From: Pedobacter zeaxanthinifaciens
GTDB taxonomy: Bacteria; Bacteroidota; Bacteroidia; Sphingobacteriales; Sphingobacteriaceae
Length of the DNA: 64,000 bases
Reading direction: 5' to 3'
Assembly (NCBI RefSeq): GCF_003313335.1
Contig: NZ_QMHP01000001.1
Span: 1 to 64,000, forward strand
The translations under genes and the position numbers were made by a program. This document shows positions 26,603-35,700 of the stretch, piece by piece (the stretch's first letter is position 1; every line of letters begins with the position of its first letter). Below the pieces are notes generated by a model. That model did no database searches. It was not told the DNA's origin and worked only from the letters and a program-made list of their open reading frames with translations.

Positions 26603-28876
26603 TTATTTTGTTATAAAATCTGCTTTAAATTGTTGGTCGTCCTTTAAATATCGATATTCAATTTCTAAAGCCTTAAAAACTACCAGATGTGAAATTAGAT
26701 AGGCTAATGTACTCTCTGCACCTTGGTTTCTATTCACACCGTTCGATTGTAATCCATCAGCGCAGCCTTTAGTTTCATCATCGTACAATGGTAAACTCAA
26801 GCTGTTTTCGCCTAAGAACCAACGGTAGCTTTGATAGAGGTGTTTCATGTATTTCACCTCGTTAGTAACCTCGTAAGCCTTAAAGTACACCAACACCATC
26901 GCCATCGTTTCTATAGCCTGTTGATCGTATTTGGCCATTTCTTGATTTTTCTGCAGCCAGCCATCATTTCCAACTGGATTTAAAAAGCCAAAACTTAGGG
27001 TTTTTTGAGTCAAGAAATCTAAACTTTCCAAACCAATATTTAATGCTTGTTGGTTTTTGCTGATATCATAGTGGCACAACAAGGCCAGTGGAAGCATCGC
27101 ATTATCATAGGTCATTTGTTGCTCAAACCAATGCCAATTTTGGTCTTTATTATTTTGATAGGCATTAATTAGCTTAGCCGACAAATCATTTGATATTTCA
27201 TGCAAATAAGTTTCGTGTGGATTAGCTTTTAAGTAATGATTAATACCGATGATGGTGTTCGCTACGCCTCTCAAATGCTCAAGTTTACTGAATTGTGCAG
27301 TAGATTTGATGAACAATTCGTTAGCGAATTCTTTGTAAGAGTTATTTGGAGCGAAATTAACCAAGTAACCTAAAGCCCAAATTGTTCTTCCAAAAGCATC
27401 TTCTGAACCTACTTCATCTAGGTAATTTCTATTGAAACTTAAGAAATTTCTAAAGCTGCCATCTTCATTTTGCATGTACTGAATGTAGCTTAAATAAATA
27501 GGTAATAGGTCAAGTGCTTCTTTGCTTTTATATTGATCAAAAGCCATTAAAGCCATCATTAATGCCCTTGCATTATCATCTAGGCAATATCCTTCTTTAA
27601 AATTAGGTATGCCGTATTTAGCGTGTTGGATGATTCCAGTATCATCTGTTAATAAACGGATATGATTTAAACTAAATGCTGGTATGCTATCTACATCAAT
27701 CATGCTTTTATTTGCTGCATCAGCTTTTTGCTTATCTGAAATGGCTCGTTCCATTACTTTAACATAACTTTTGCCAATGCTAGGCCAACGTAACGATAGT
27801 CCGTATTGATAAGCATTATATTTCAGTTCGGCAAGATGATCTGGATTTTCGAACAAATCATTAACTAGGGTGCTCAACTTTTCGCTATCTCTAAAATCAA
27901 ACAATAAGCCACGTTTTTGAGCAAGCAATTCTTGCGCATGCCAGTAAGGGGTAGAAATTACCGCTGCACCAGCACCCACCGCGTACGAAAGCGTACCGCT
28001 AGTGATTTGAGCTTCGTTAAGATAAGGCGTAATGTAAATATCCGTAGCCGATAAGTAGTGGTGTAACTCCTGTTCGTCCACGAATTTGTTTACAAACACC
28101 AAATTTTGCGCTACATTCAGTTTCTTAGCTAAAGCGGTTAAGCTATCTCTGTACTCTTCACCATCATTTTTAACCACTCCTGGATGCGTGTTGCCCAAAA
28201 TAACGTACTTAACATCTGGATGCTTTTCCACTATTTTTGGTAAGGCTTCTACTACAGTTTCTAGTCCTTTACCACGACTAATTAAGCCGAACGTAAGCAG
28301 CACTTTATTGCCTTTAAATGGGGCTGTAGCTTTGATAGGATTATCTATAGCCGGCTCCAAATCAGGCACACCGTGCTCAATATATTGAATTTTATTTTTT
28401 GGGATTTGATAAATACTAGTTAAAAACCCGATTGCTTTTTGGCTCATTACCACAATACGAGATGAGCGCTTAGCAATCTGTTGAATAATCGTTTGCTGCA
28501 CATAGCTCGGCTGTTTCAGTACGGTATGTAAAATGCTAATCATGGGAACATTTACATTTGCCATTAGCGTAAGCAAATACAAACCGCTATCGCCGCCGTA
28601 AATGCCAAACTCATGCTCAATTACGCAAGCATCAACACCGCTGTTGTTAATATAATCAGCAGCTTGCAGGTAATCATCTTGGTTGTTTTTACGAATAATG
28701 TATTTCACCTCTTCTGGGTAGTTGTACTCGTTGAGGTTGTCTGTATCATTCATTGCAACTACAAAACTCTCTTTTGAAATAGCTTTGTGTTGATTGATGG
28801 CAGTGGCAAGGTTGGCATTAAATGTAGCAATGCCACATTCGTTAGGTAATGAGGTGCTGATATAAGCTATTTTCAT
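26603..28876 (-). CDS. Family-4-type glycosyltransferase fused to a C-terminal helical (alpha/alpha-barrel-like) domain
   Basis: 757 aa. The N-terminal 370 residues are a GT-B glycosyltransferase: MKIAYISTSLPNECGIATF at the start, EHEFGIYGG, LLTFGLISRGKGLETVVEAL (donor-site Gly-Lys block) and the GTLSYAVGAGAAVISTPYW segment with the usual downstream acidic region. Residues about 400-757 are helical, with repeated motifs such as CLDDNARALMMALMA and SEDAFGRTIWALGYL, as in alpha/alpha-toroid glycosidases or epimerases. Cytoplasmic. It sits opposite a GH130 phosphorylase-type gene, so the pair may make and break one mannose-containing glycan (inference). Confidence 0.82.
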   Translation of the reverse strand: MKIAYISTSLPNECGIATFNANLATAINQHKAISKESFVVAMNDTDNLNEYNYPEEVKYIIRKNNQDDYLQAADYINNSGVDACVIEHEFGIYGGDSGLYLLTLMANVNVPMISILHTVLKQPSYVQQTIIQQIAKRSSRIVVMSQKAIGFLTSIYQIPKNKIQYIEHGVPDLEPAIDNPIKATAPFKGNKVLLTFGLISRGKGLETVVEALPKIVEKHPDVKYVILGNTHPGVVKNDGEEYRDSLTALAKKLNVAQNLVFVNKFVDEQELHHYLSATDIYITPYLNEAQITSGTLSYAVGAGAAVISTPYWHAQELLAQKRGLLFDFRDSEKLSTLVNDLFENPDHLAELKYNAYQYGLSLRWPSIGKSYVKVMERAISDKQKADAANKSMIDVDSIPAFSLNHIRLLTDDTGIIQHAKYGIPNFKEGYCLDDNARALMMALMAFDQYKSKEALDLLPIYLSYIQYMQNEDGSFRNFLSFNRNYLDEVGSEDAFGRTIWALGYLVNFAPNNSYKEFANELFIKSTAQFSKLEHLRGVANTIIGINHYLKANPHETYLHEISNDLSAKLINAYQNNKDQNWHWFEQQMTYDNAMLPLALLCHYDISKNQQALNIGLESLDFLTQKTLSFGFLNPVGNDGWLQKNQEMAKYDQQAIETMAMVLVYFKAYEVTNEVKYMKHLYQSYRWFLGENSLSLPLYDDETKGCADGLQSNGVNRNQGAESTLAYLISHLVVFKALEIEYRYLKDDQQFKADFITK

Positions 28877-28937
28877 CGTTTTTAACTTTTAATAAGAATT
28901 TTCTGCATTGATATGCATGGCAAGTAATGCAAGTTGA

Positions 28938-29516
28938 CTACTTTAATTTTTCTTTGATTTTGCGAACTGCATTTAAGTGCGCATTAATTACTGGAACAGT
29001 TTTGCTGGCAAAAGCTTTCAAATCCGGGTCGGTCCCTTCTCTAGCCTCATGCTCCATAAATGCCAACACCTTTACATGATCTTTTTCCATTAAATCCAGG
29101 TATTTTTTATCGAAATCTGCTCCGGTTTTTTCCGCCAATTCATTGCGATTTTTTTGATGTTCGCTACTCATGCTAACTGGCAAACTAATGTTTTTACTTT
29201 TTGCCAATGCAGTTAGCTCATCGTTAGCAGCGCCGTGATCTTTAAGCATCATATTGGCGTACATTTTAACATCGGCATTGTTGGTTTTGCTAATGGCCAA
29301 ATTGGCAAAATTAATTTCCGCAAGTCCAGCGTCTGCCGCATTTGTAGCAAATTCTGCTTCGTTTTCTCTAACGGTGATAATATCTCCACTGTTAGTTGTA
29401 GTGTCTTTGGTCGCGTTAACACTGTCCGCTAATTCTTTTGCATCTTTAGGTTGCGAATTGCAGGCAATCATCACCGTGAAAGCCACACTATAAAGGAAAA
29501 AAAGTAAGTTTTTCAT
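28938..29516 (-). CDS. DUF4142 lipoprotein
   Basis: 192 aa. Lipoprotein signal with a VMIAC lipobox near residue 19, then a Thr/Asp-rich linker and a four-helix DUF4142 domain (EFATNAADAGLAEINFANLA ... ANMMLKDHGAANDEL ... YLDLMEKDHVKVLAFMEHEA). Ferritin-like helices, exported to the periplasm or outer membrane. Function unknown; members are often stress-induced. It lies in a run of small stress-type genes and shares its direction with the GT4 gene downstream (61 bp). Confidence 0.85.
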   Translation of the reverse strand: MKNLLFFLYSVAFTVMIACNSQPKDAKELADSVNATKDTTTNSGDIITVRENEAEFATNAADAGLAEINFANLAISKTNNADVKMYANMMLKDHGAANDELTALAKSKNISLPVSMSSEHQKNRNELAEKTGADFDKKYLDLMEKDHVKVLAFMEHEAREGTDPDLKAFASKTVPVINAHLNAVRKIKEKLK

Positions 29517-29568
29517 GCTATATAAATTATTTTTACGATCAAATTGTTTTAGCGTTCGGAAAATATTT

Positions 29569-29662
29569 TAGGTATCAGTTGCTAGGGGTAAGGTATCAGT
29601 TGCTAGGTATTAGGTATTAGGTATTAGGTATTAGGAACTAGGTATCAGGTATCAGTTGCTCT
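29569..29662. repeat. Tandem GGTAT(T/C)A-type repeat tract
   Basis: Contains 4.5 exact copies of the 7-mer TAGGTAT (29604-29635), flanked by imperfect GGTATCAGTTGCTAGG copies at 29571 and 29592 and GGTATCAGG copies at 29641-29655. No coding capacity. Similar words recur at 54049-54107. Confidence 0.85.
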
Positions 29663-29702
29663 AGGGTTTAGCTAGTTTTCGTAATCGCAGCAATTAATCA
29701 TT

Positions 29703-29737
29703 AACCAAACAACCAAACAACCAAACAACCAACCATC
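29703..29737. repeat. Tandem AACCAAAC 8-mer repeat
   Basis: Three exact copies of AACCAAAC (29703-29726) followed by AACCAACC and a degenerate copy. It lies between the DUF4142 and DUF892 genes, right next to the TAGGTAT tract. Confidence 0.85.
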
Positions 29738-29756
29738 CAAATAACTAATAAATCAA

Positions 29757-29790
29757 GAAAAAGCCGATGTTGACATCCGCCAACACCGGC
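29757..29790 (-). terminator. Terminator of the DUF892 gene
   Basis: On the minus strand, GCCGGTGTTG pairs with CAACATCGGC (one mismatch) and is followed by TTTTTC. It lies 16 bases behind the DUF892 stop. Confidence 0.75.
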
Positions 29791-29805
29791 GCCAAACAGA
29801 AAAAC

Positions 29806-30318
29806 TTATGCCATTACGTTAGCTTCAGACATAGCAATGTCCGTAAGCTTAGTGTCCGTTTCTTTTTCTTGCTCTAGTGTCATAGCTAAAAGGTCTCTTG
29901 CTTCGGTATGCTCCATTAAAGTAGCATAGGTCACTAAACAACCATAGCTAGCAATTTCGTAGTGTTCTACTTTTTGAGCTGCAGCAATTAAAGCGGCATC
30001 CAAAGCATCATCTCCCTCAAACTCATCCATAATTTCTTCAGCCTCATTAAGCAAGCCTTCCATAGCTTTACATTTTTTAGCTCTTGCAGTAAGATTGATA
30101 CTCGCAAAAACCTGTTTTAAACGCTCAATTTGTTCTTCCGTTTCTGCGTAGTGAGCGGTAAAAGCATCTTTAAGATTAGCTCCAACTGCTTTATCGGCCA
30201 TTTTTTTCAATCCTTTAAGTAGTTGTTTTTCCGCACCTAGTACGTCTCTCAATTCATCTACAAATAATTCGTGTAAGTGATTGTTAGGCATGCTACCTGT
30301 ATCTTTCTGATTTTTCAT
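29806..30318 (-). CDS. DUF892 (YciE/YciF-like) ferritin-like protein
   Basis: 170 aa. LHELFVDELRDVLGAEKQLLKGL, the block AHYAETEEQIERLKQVF and HYEIASYGCLVTYA are classic DUF892 elements, with Glu and His positions suitable for a di-iron site. Soluble, no signal. It is closer to the canonical YciF type than the paralogue at 22151. Divergent from the DUF6496 gene at 30505 across 186 bp, which includes an inverted AGGTATTT/AAATACCT pair. Confidence 0.88.
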   Translation of the reverse strand: MKNQKDTGSMPNNHLHELFVDELRDVLGAEKQLLKGLKKMADKAVGANLKDAFTAHYAETEEQIERLKQVFASINLTARAKKCKAMEGLLNEAEEIMDEFEGDDALDAALIAAAQKVEHYEIASYGCLVTYATLMEHTEARDLLAMTLEQEKETDTKLTDIAMSEANVMA

Positions 30319-30403
30319 AATAATTAAGTTTTAGTGATATGTTTTCGATTTTGTACCTAATAAAGAAAACCAAGCACACTATTGTTTTTGCAGGGAAGAA
30401 AAC

Positions 30404-30441
30404 AGGTATTTTGCGAATTTTTGAGAAGTACAAATACCTAT
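30404..30441. promoter_or_regulatory. Possible operator: inverted AGGTATTT ... AAATACCT
   Basis: Two 8-bp arms (30404-30411 and 30432-30439) separated by 20 bases, in the space between two divergent stress-type genes. The right arm contains TACCTAT, which fits the TACYYMT heptamer bound by NarL-type regulators. Functional role is inferred only. Confidence 0.35.
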
Positions 30442-30504
30442 TTTACAGGATTAAAGAACATTTTTTTTGCGTAGCGCTTTAATAGTTGATTAAACTTTGA
30501 TACA

Positions 30505-30678
30505 ATGGCAAAATATTCAAAAAAAGCTGGCGAAAAAGTAGGTGAAGCCATGCATGAAATGAAAGAGGGCAAACTTAAAACAGGAACCGGTAAAAAAGTA
30601 ACCTCTAAAAAGCAAGCGGTAGCCATTGGCTTATCCGAAGCTAAAGAAGCTGGTGCAAAGGTTCCTAAAAAGAAGTAA
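30505..30678 (+). CDS. DUF6496-type small basic protein
   Basis: 57 aa, very Lys-rich, beginning MAKYSKKAGEKVGEAMHEMK and ending in VPKKK. The pattern of KKAGEKVGEAMHEMKEG, then KSKKQAVAIGLSEA-type helix, matches the small DUF6496 proteins, which may bind nucleic acid because of their charge (inference). A hairpin at about 30699-30728, with one bulged base and a T run, lies after the stop and overlaps the small gene on the other strand. Confidence 0.75.
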   Translation: MAKYSKKAGEKVGEAMHEMKEGKLKTGTGKKVTSKKQAVAIGLSEAKEAGAKVPKKK

Positions 30679-30714
30679 TTACGGGAAAAAACTAAACTAA
30701 AAGGGAGAACAGCA

Positions 30715-30879
30715 CTAATTCTCCTTTTTATCTTTATCTGTGCCGGGATGAATAAATTCTTCCAGTTTAGCTTTTAAGGCATTGAATTTGTCGCCAGTAG
30801 CTTTAGATTTTTCTCGCAGCTCTTTCGATTTTTCCAAAAGCTGATCAGTAACCAGTTTGTTTTTATTCGACTTTTCCAT
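30715..30879 (-). CDS. Small helical charged protein, unrecognised
   Basis: 54 aa (MEKSNKNKLVTDQLLEKS ... ending DKDKKEN), nearly all charged residues and predicted as one long amphipathic helix or coiled coil. The reading is open with a clean ATG. No family recognised. Given its small size and charge it is a tentative gene, but neighbours of similar size suggest a family of tiny stress proteins here. Confidence 0.5.
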   Translation of the reverse strand: MEKSNKNKLVTDQLLEKSKELREKSKATGDKFNALKAKLEEFIHPGTDKDKKEN

Positions 30880-30992
30880 GCTTATTGTGTTTACTCAAAT
30901 ATAACTATTAACGGTGGCTAAAAAAGCCATATTGGAAAAACGGGTAGTATAACCACTTTTATGGGTGTTTCTACCTATTAGTATTGAACAAA

Positions 30993-31193
30993 ATGCCTTC
31001 ATCAGTTATTGCACATATCCACTATGAACTTTCCCGTCAAGAATTGAAGGTGGTTTTCAATTCCGGAGATGTCTACTTATATCGTAACGTGCCGGAAAAA
31101 ATCTACAAAGAATTTAAAGCATCCATATCTAAGGGGACCTATCTCAATAGGAAATTGAAGAAACTTTTTAAAGGTGAAAAAGTTGAAGCTTAA
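30993..31193 (+). CDS. KTSC-domain protein
   Basis: 66 aa from the ATG at 30993; an in-frame TTG three codons upstream is a less likely start. The domain is complete: VIAHIHYELSRQELKVVF, SGDVYLYRNVPEKIYKEF and the signature SKGTYLNRKL, close to the KTSC consensus (here SKGT). KTSC domains are small all-beta modules often found beside or fused to nucleic-acid enzymes; function unknown. The stop codon lies in a 12-bp palindrome, TTAACCGGTTAA (31190-31201). Confidence 0.8.
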   Translation: MPSSVIAHIHYELSRQELKVVFNSGDVYLYRNVPEKIYKEFKASISKGTYLNRKLKKLFKGEKVEA

Positions 31194-31324
31194 CCGGTTA
31201 AATATTACGGTAAATACCTAAGTGCAGCATTTTAATACCTGAAATGCCGGTATAACTAAACTTTTCTGAAGGTTTAACTATTTATATCATGTTAACCAAT
31301 TTCTAAACATAAAATAAAGGAACG

Positions 31325-31534
31325 ATGAAAAAAATAGTTGGGTTATGCCTTTTGGCAATAGGTTCGATTGCCTTCGGCTGTAGTTCAGAGAATAAGCAAG
31401 ATGAAATGAAAGATACATCGATGACGGTAGATACCAGTTTCATGGATATGGACACTACTACGAATACAGACACGTCAGGAATGGACAGCTTGCATAGAGA
31501 TAAATCAGTTAATGCAGATAGCGTTAGGCAATAA
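31325..31534 (+). CDS. Small Asp/Thr-rich lipoprotein, unrecognised
   Basis: 69 aa. Signal peptide with the lipobox AFGC, then only about 50 residues, mostly Asp, Thr, Ser and Met (DTSFMDMDTTTNTDTSG). No fold is evident. A good AAAGGA ribosome-binding sequence sits just before the ATG, unusual in this genome. Same direction as the next three genes. Confidence 0.65.
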   Translation: MKKIVGLCLLAIGSIAFGCSSENKQDEMKDTSMTVDTSFMDMDTTTNTDTSGMDSLHRDKSVNADSVRQ

Positions 31535-31557
31535 AAACCTAATTAAACATTTTTATC

Positions 31558-31926
31558 ATGGAAATACAATTTGAACAAAATAGGGATTTTAACCAACGCC
31601 ATAGGGACGACCAAGAGCCTGTAAGCGATACGCAGGAAGGCCAAAAAGGTGAGCCACAAGGCGAAGAAGGTAACCCTAACCAACGCTTTGCAAACCGGGA
31701 AAGTTATCAAAAAGACCATCCCGAGTTAGATAGACGCCCGGCTGATGTTGCCAATGGAAATGCTGCAGATACAGGTAGCGAAGATTCATCAGCAGTGGCA
31801 GGTGTAATGGATGACACACCGCTTTCTGTTAGCAAACAGGCTACGGAAAAAGGTGAGGATCCTAATCATAATGCAGATTTAGAAAACAAAGAAGATACGA
31901 ACAGCGATGAAGACAATGAGCAATAG
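31558..31926 (+). CDS. Acidic low-complexity protein, unrecognised
   Basis: 122 aa, rich in Asp, Glu, Gln, Asn and Gly, without hydrophobic segments; it is probably disordered and strongly hydrophilic. Such composition is common among desiccation- or osmotic-stress proteins, but no family motif is visible. It overlaps the following gene by 20 bases if that starts at 31907, suggesting an operon with the lipoprotein upstream (24 bp gap). Confidence 0.6.
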   Translation: MEIQFEQNRDFNQRHRDDQEPVSDTQEGQKGEPQGEEGNPNQRFANRESYQKDHPELDRRPADVANGNAADTGSEDSSAVAGVMDDTPLSVSKQATEKGEDPNHNADLENKEDTNSDEDNEQ

Positions 31927-32368
31927 AGATGTAATTGAAGACTTAAAAGGACTTGTAAATATCTTAAATGATGGGAAAGAAGGCTACATGTCGGCAAGTG
32001 ATGTTACTAAAAGCATTGAGTTGAGGGATTTGTTTTTGCGATTTGCTTCGCAGAGGATAGGCTACGCAACCGAATTGAAAAGTCATATTGCGCTGCATGG
32101 TGGTGATAGTGAAAACGAACAAGGCGGTTTGCTGGGTGCTTTGCATCGTACCTGGATTGATATTAAGCAGGCGTTATCCAGTAATGAAGATGAAGCGATA
32201 CTTTCTGCTATTGAAACTGGCGAGAAGGCAGCAATTGAAAAGTACGATGAAATATTAGCCGAACCGGATGCGCATGCAGATCATTTAGAGTTACTGCAAA
32301 AACAACGAACTGGAATTTTGGAAGCGCTCAAAGAAGTTGAAACCTATAGAATGCGATTAGAAAGATAA
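31907..32368 (+). CDS. PA2169/DUF2383-type four-helix-bundle protein
   Basis: 153 aa (150 if the ATG at 31916 is used). Features of the family: DVIEDLKGLVNILNDGKEGY at the start, LRDLFLRFASQRIGYATELKSHI, and the GALHRTWIDIKQALSS block. The fold is ferritin-like with no confirmed metal site. Function unknown, often beside stress genes. Overlaps the acidic protein gene. Confidence 0.85.
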   Translation: MKTMSNRDVIEDLKGLVNILNDGKEGYMSASDVTKSIELRDLFLRFASQRIGYATELKSHIALHGGDSENEQGGLLGALHRTWIDIKQALSSNEDEAILSAIETGEKAAIEKYDEILAEPDAHADHLELLQKQRTGILEALKEVETYRMRLER

Positions 32369-32385
32369 ACTTAAATTGAAAAGAC

Positions 32386-32640
32386 ATGGAAAAGAAAAGC
32401 CAAATTTCTTCAAAAGGAGAGAGCAACGAGTTTGGATTTATTCCGAAATCACAAATGAGAGGAAGCGATGCCGATTTTGACAGACAAGGAAAATCGACTA
32501 TTGAAAGCTTTAAAAACATAGGCAAGGGAGCAAATGATGAAGAGCTCAAGGGGCAATCTCTTTTCCGCAAACGAAGAAATACGTGGAATTCGGTAAATTT
32601 TGAAAACGAAGATTTTTTAACCGGATTTACCATTGCTTAA
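32386..32640 (+). CDS. Small charged protein, unrecognised
   Basis: 84 aa. Polar, with the basic pair RKRRNTW and the segments QMRGSDADFDRQGK and NEDFLTGFTIA. No signal or TM helix. Last gene of the run, followed by a terminator, so it shares an operon with the helix-bundle gene (17 bp gap). Confidence 0.6.
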   Translation: MEKKSQISSKGESNEFGFIPKSQMRGSDADFDRQGKSTIESFKNIGKGANDEELKGQSLFRKRRNTWNSVNFENEDFLTGFTIA

Positions 32641-32658
32641 CCGCAAAATTGTGTAGTT

Positions 32659-32700
32659 GGCACTTAGGATCAATAGCGAAACTAAGTGCCTATTTTTTTG
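32659..32700 (+). terminator. Terminator of the 31325-32640 gene run
   Basis: GGCACTTAG (32659-32667) pairs with CTAAGTGCC (32682-32690) around a 14-base loop, followed by TATTTTTTT. The reverse side also serves as the boundary with the convergent kinase gene. Confidence 0.85.
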
Positions 32701-32702
32701 CC

Positions 32703-35700
32703 TCAAATTGGAAATTGAATGTGTACCGTGGTTTGTTGCGGCAAAGAGCTGATTTCCATTTTACCATTCAATAGTTTCACTTTCGATTCAATCGTTTTTA
32801 AGCCTATTCCCTTATTTTTTCTGGCATCAGTAGAAAACCCCAAGCCGTTGTCTTTAGCAGTAATGTGTACTTGGTTTTTATGTATCGTTACATCAATATG
32901 CGCTGTTTTAGCGCTAGCGTGTTTAGCGATATTAAGTGTAAGCTCTTGAGCAATCCGATAAATAGCTAGCTGTAAATATTTTTCTAGCGGAACATCCACA
33001 CCTGAAAATGTGCAGTTAAAATTGGTTTCGCCTTTCATTTGTTCGCAGATGTCTCTAATGCTCGCTTTCAATCCAAAGTCTTCCAAAATAGAAGGCATTA
33101 GCTCGTGGGATATTTTCCGACTTTCTGTAATACAGAGTCCAAGTAACTCTTTTGATCTGTTGAGTGCCTTTGCATCGTCATCGGCAGGTGTTTTTTGATC
33201 CAGTTTTACGCGTTCTAAAGTAGCCTTAACGCCATACAATACTTGTCCTAAACCATTGTGCAAACTCTCTGCAATCCGTTGTCGTTCCTCTTCTTGGGCG
33301 TTTAACGTGGCCTTTAAAATCTCTCGCTGCTGTTTTTGTTCTAATAGCTGTCTTTCTTTGGTCAGCTGTTTATTTTTCTCCTCTAAATTGCGCTGTTGGG
33401 TTATATCTTGTGAAATACCAACTATATGCGTAGGATTCCCGTCATCATCACGCATATAAACCGTACTCTTTGTAGTTATCCAGTGTATTTCGCCTTTAGC
33501 GTCAACCAGTCTGTAGGTTAATGCGTTGATTTCTTTCTGATTTTTGTGCCTTAACTCTTCTAAATTGGCGTAAAAGTTAGCCTTATCGTCACGATGGATG
33601 AAGCGCTCAAAGAAAATTTTGCCCATTTTCTTAATTTCTACCTGTGATTTTTCTACTAGCTGTTCAATCCGGTAATTAGAGTAGAATTGTTGCATAGTTT
33701 CTAAATTAATAGCATACAACATATCTGGAGCCGAATTGGCAATCCCTTGTATCATCGCAGAGTTTTCGGTGAAAAGTTGTTCAGCAATTTTACGTTCGGT
33801 AATATCCAATACCGTTGTAAGTAGCCCGTCGCCCATTTTTACGAACATGCAAGAGTACCATTTGTTGAAGTCTTCGTAAGGGTAAAAATACTCAATACTG
33901 GCAGGCGTTCCGGTTTCCATTACCTTCAGCATCATGTCAAAAACTCCAGTTTTAACAATGCCAGGATATTCTTCCGTATAAAGTTTATTAATCAAATCCT
34001 TACGGCCAGTTTCTTTCTCCAAAGCTCTATTCACCAAAGCAAATTTGAAATCTAAAATTTTTCCATCGTCATCGCGTATAGCGCTCAAAACAGATATCGA
34101 CATCAGCGTGTTATTGTAGATTGCCGCCAATTCGTCTCTACTTTCCTTTAGTTCCTTTGTTCTAAGATTCACATCTCGTTCCAGCTTAACCAAATATCTT
34201 TCTTCCGCTTTTTTAATTAAATCGGCCTGCTCTTTTTGGGCGGTGATGTCCCAATGGATCCCTCTAACCTCTAAAATCCCGCTGTGCGGATGAAAAATTC
34301 CCTTCCCTCGTTCCTCAATCCAAGCCAGTTTGCCATCTACAGGTCTGATGATCCTATAAATATGGTGGAACTCCTTTTCATCCTTACAAGCTTTTTCCAA
34401 TACATTCAAATGGTTTTGCCTGTCTTCAGGATGAATCATAAAAAAGCCCTCACTATCGCTATATGAGGAACTATTGTTTTTCAATCCGAACACCACTGAA
34501 GATAGCGGCGAAACCACTACATTTCCATTTTTTGAAAGCCAGTGGAAAGTACTCATGTTAGAAGCCGTCAATGCTACTGCAAGCTGTTCCTGCGAATGAT
34601 CCAGTTCTTTGGCAATACTTGCCTGCTCCACGTACGCCCAGGTACGTTCAGCTGTTTCTTCAATTAAGGAGATTTGATTTTCGGTCCAGGTATATGGCTG
34701 TTCGTGCTGTACCATTAGCACAGCTACCAGTTTTTCATTTTTGATCAAAGGGACTGCTACCCAAGCAAATGAATTTAAAATTTGATGCAGCGACACCTCT
34801 TCCATCATATCCTCGCCAGTCGCATTTTGCCGAGATATAATGGTTGTTTCTCCGGTCTTTAATTCCTCTACTTTGATGCCTAAATCTGAAAAAGGATACA
34901 GGTTAGGCTTAAATGGCGCATTTTCATTCCTTTGGTATAAACGTTCAATTTGAATGTGCTCCAATTGGTTTACCGAAACTACGTGACCATAAAATGCATA
35001 GTTGGCATTTAAATGCTCTCCAATTGCTTTTGCTGCGGCTTCTTGTATATCCAACGGGTCCGAAATGAACCTAATCGCATCGGTTAATTTCAGTAAATAG
35101 CCCTGCTTTTCATCACTATCAATCAGGATTTTCTCAGCTTTTTTGCGTTCCGTTACATCGTTAAATAGAACACCAACAAAGTCGTTGCCCATTTCTGCAA
35201 TAGGAAATGCTTCTACCTCAAACCAGCCGTTAATTAAAGTAGTATGAAATTCAAAATGTCCTGACTGCTTGGTTTTGGCAATGTTACCGTAGGTTTCAAT
35301 CCAATAATGTTCAATATTTGGTTCAAAATCCAGTATGGTTTTGCCCTGAGCGTTGATCATCCCTGTTTGTTGTTCAAATGCAGGGTTAGTTTCTATAAAT
35401 CGATAGTTGATAGGCTCACCTTGCTCGTTCCATAGCATTTCAATAATGCAAAAACCTTGATCAATGGAGTTGAACAGAGATTTATATTTGTCGTTAAGTT
35501 GTGCGTTATATGCTTCTTGGTGGCACTTCAGTTCGGTAATATCACGTCCAATAGCAATTACTCCTTTAATTTTTTCATTAACTGTAAATTCGGGTGCGAG
35601 CTTAATATCGTAAAACAAATCTCCTTCTGGAGTGCTGAACTTAGCTATTACATTTTGAATCTCACCGGTTTCAAATACTTTACGGGTCTTTTTAATAAGT

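Noticed and set aside
29569..29737. CRISPR array
   Set aside because: Units are 7-8 bases without spacers; no cas genes are near.
34284..34466. Short plus-strand frames inside the big kinase gene (also 32719, 33256, 35457)
   Set aside because: Shadows of the minus-strand coding sequence, no motifs.
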